Positions 62,111 to 64,000 of a stretch of DNA of 64,000 nucleotides are shown here, piece after piece. Under the pieces are notes generated by a model. It was given only the letters and a program-made list of their open reading frames with translations, had not been told where the DNA came from and did not search any database. A program made the position numbers and the translations under genes. Position 1 is the stretch's first letter; each line of letters starts with the position of its first letter. Source of the DNA: Spodoptera frugiperda (Eukaryota; Arthropoda; Insecta; Lepidoptera; Noctuidae); NCBI RefSeq assembly GCF_023101765.2, contig NC_064216.1, forward strand, positions 7,753,545-7,817,544. Direction: 5' to 3'.

Positions 62111-64000
62111 AACTCTGAATTGCCTAGTACTGTTATATGCAAATTACTGAGGGATAAAACAAAAATGTTACAAAGATACTACTTATGGGTCTTTAATTTC
62201 AAAGACACGGTAGGTAGTTACTAACGAACGAGCTACGCTATTAAGTCCCGCGATACCTACGTTAATGAACAGCATGTAACTGAAAGTGGCTAATTGCGTT
62301 ACACAAGTGATAATTAACGAGCGGGGGGCGTAGAAAAGGCATCGGGAGCAAACTCGTTAACAGATCGAGCGCCTGTTGGGAGACCATGACTAACACGGCA
62401 CGTTTTACGAGTGCAAACTTCGATGAACTATAAAATTAAAATTGAGAACTGTACATTCTTCTGGCGCAATCTACGCAACGGAAAGATAAGGGGAGAGATT
62501 CCTCAATGATGATGGCCTCATTGAGATTTGTCTATCAATATGTAATCCTTAACTGTTTTACGTCTAGATAAGCTCAAAATTTAAAAGCACTTTGTTTACA
62601 GAATAGGATTGAAGCATTACATTCCTATCTCAAAATGGAGATACGGATGCGATTAGTTAATGGGTTAAGGTAAAAGGAAGAACGTTTTCTACGACCAGAA
62701 GCATTGGACAGCAACGTACAGTTGGGCGCCCTTCAATAAGTTACAGTGACGATATCCGCAAAGTGGCTGGCAGTAGTTGAATGCGAGGAGCTGAAGATTT
62801 AGTAGTGAGGCTTTAAAGACCTTAGTCCAGAGAATAATCGCGTTCAATATACAAGATATTGTTTAACAAAAACAATTCCTTAAATGTCCAAACAGCCAAT
62901 TCTCATGGTTGTCTAAATGAACCAAAAAAGTTTGCGGTCAAAATCACGAAATAAAACAATGGGAACAAAAAACTTTAATATGTGAATAACTCAACTGTTC
63001 TTAAGGTCGTTGTACGAATAGTTTTTTACTTCAGTCCGAAGACTGATGACCGCATCCAGTTCGTTTCCATAGATTTATTGACAAAAAGTTAACAATACTT
63101 TATTAGGGAACATTACGCATGATTAAAACAAATAATTGCTGTGGGATTTACCATCCGTAAATAACGACAATTATTCTTTTTGGACTGTATCGGATCTGGA
63201 ACCATGTTCCTGATCCCATACATTTTCATTTGAGATCTTTCAAATTCCTGGCCAGTGTCACATAAGTTTACAAAGAGCGGTTTACTGCACATTTTATTTA
63301 GACGTCTCGTAATCCTTGTTTAACGTAACGTGCGATCTACAAAACATTTCGGTAATACCATAAATCTGGTGAGCGAGGGAAAGCTCTCTTTGATCGGTGG
63401 CTTTAATATGTTTTCGATTTGGCGTCGGGACGGGCCGCAGACCGCTCCGATTGCGTCAGTCGTGGTGACACCTCGCGGAAACTGTCCGCGGGCCGACACT
63501 TATTCTATTAGCGGGCCGATTTATGAGCAGCCACATGACAAGCAGGCAAATGTCTGTCTACAAAGTCGGTTAACGCTTCTAGACGTTGAAATGTTACATC
63601 GACTCACGGAAACTTTTGCATGTGTCATTAACAGAGTATTTTTTTTAAACGTTTCACTATGTTAAATAGGTGCCTTTACCCGCCCAAATTAAAATACCTT
63701 TTTACTTTACTTACTTTAAGGACGAGTGCCAACAATTCACAAAATGTCCAGACTTTTAATGTTGGGATCACGATCACGTTAGGCAACTGACAGGGAATTA
63801 CGTCGTACATTTAAAAAAGTCTGATTCACCGGAGACACTTTCATTCGATCCGGAAATATCTACCGAACGTATTTAGGCGTCCTTGTGTACGATTTTAAAG
63901 CACCTAAAGGACAATAATACGCGCGAATCTGTAACGGTAGCAGACAAACTCATGACTCATTCGAGTTTAAAGTAGAAATATACATTTGTATTTTTTCAAC
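62111..64000. other. Right-end non-coding stretch
   Basis: No supported gene, RNA or element. An open frame of 111 codons at 63330-63665 has no recognisable motif or coding bias and is not called. If the TAK1-like locus continues to the right, this would be intronic. Confidence 0.45.

Noticed and set aside
63330..63665. A 111-codon plus-strand frame at the right edge
   Set aside because: No recognisable motif, splice context or coding-like composition.

Overview
The window is nuclear DNA of a lepidopteran insect, most likely a noctuoid moth. It is AT-rich, its genes are split by GT-AG introns, and it carries tRNA-derived SINEs, RTE-like LINE tails and short hairpin elements of the kind seen in moth genomes. 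There are no prokaryotic features and no CRISPR array. I found no stand-alone RNA genes.

Layout, left to right. (1) 1-2582 holds a hAT-type MITE, one unassigned possible exon and otherwise AT-rich DNA. (2) 2583-8515, minus strand: a complete ten-exon gene for the E2 subunit of mitochondrial pyruvate dehydrogenase (DLAT). Its Ala/Pro-rich linker appears to be one base short. (3) 9744-11058, plus strand: a three-exon ribosomal protein gene, RpL37A. (4) 11.6-13.6 kb: a repeat cluster with RTE-like tails, SINEs and an internally deleted mariner element with intact terminal repeats. (5) 15343-16662, minus strand: a single-exon SLC41-type magnesium transporter. (6) 18071 to about 54445, plus strand: one large polypeptide GalNAc-transferase gene. 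Its introns hold most of the mobile DNA, including a 5 kb DIRS-type tyrosine-recombinase retrotransposon and two almost perfect long hairpins. (7) 57292-60577, minus strand: a four-exon gene coding only for the C-terminal coiled coil of a TAK1 (MAP3K7)-like protein, starting in a GC-rich promoter-like block. (8) 61-64 kb: one SINE and no convincing genes.

The main discovery is in the GalNAc-transferase gene. It has two homologous exons, each 181 nt, 3.15 kb apart (41819-41999 and 45151-45331). Both encode the metal-binding His and the flexible catalytic loop over the active site. The reading phases mean exactly one must be used: including both or neither breaks the frame. One version looks GALNT1-like in the loop; the other carries a different loop. 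A separate in-frame 52-codon cassette exon (46404-46559) can lengthen the linker between the catalytic and lectin domains. The gene could therefore make at least four enzymes with different substrate preference or spacing.

The genes are functionally unrelated (mitochondrial carbon entry, translation, magnesium transport, Golgi O-glycosylation, innate/stress signalling). I see no operon-like or pathway grouping.
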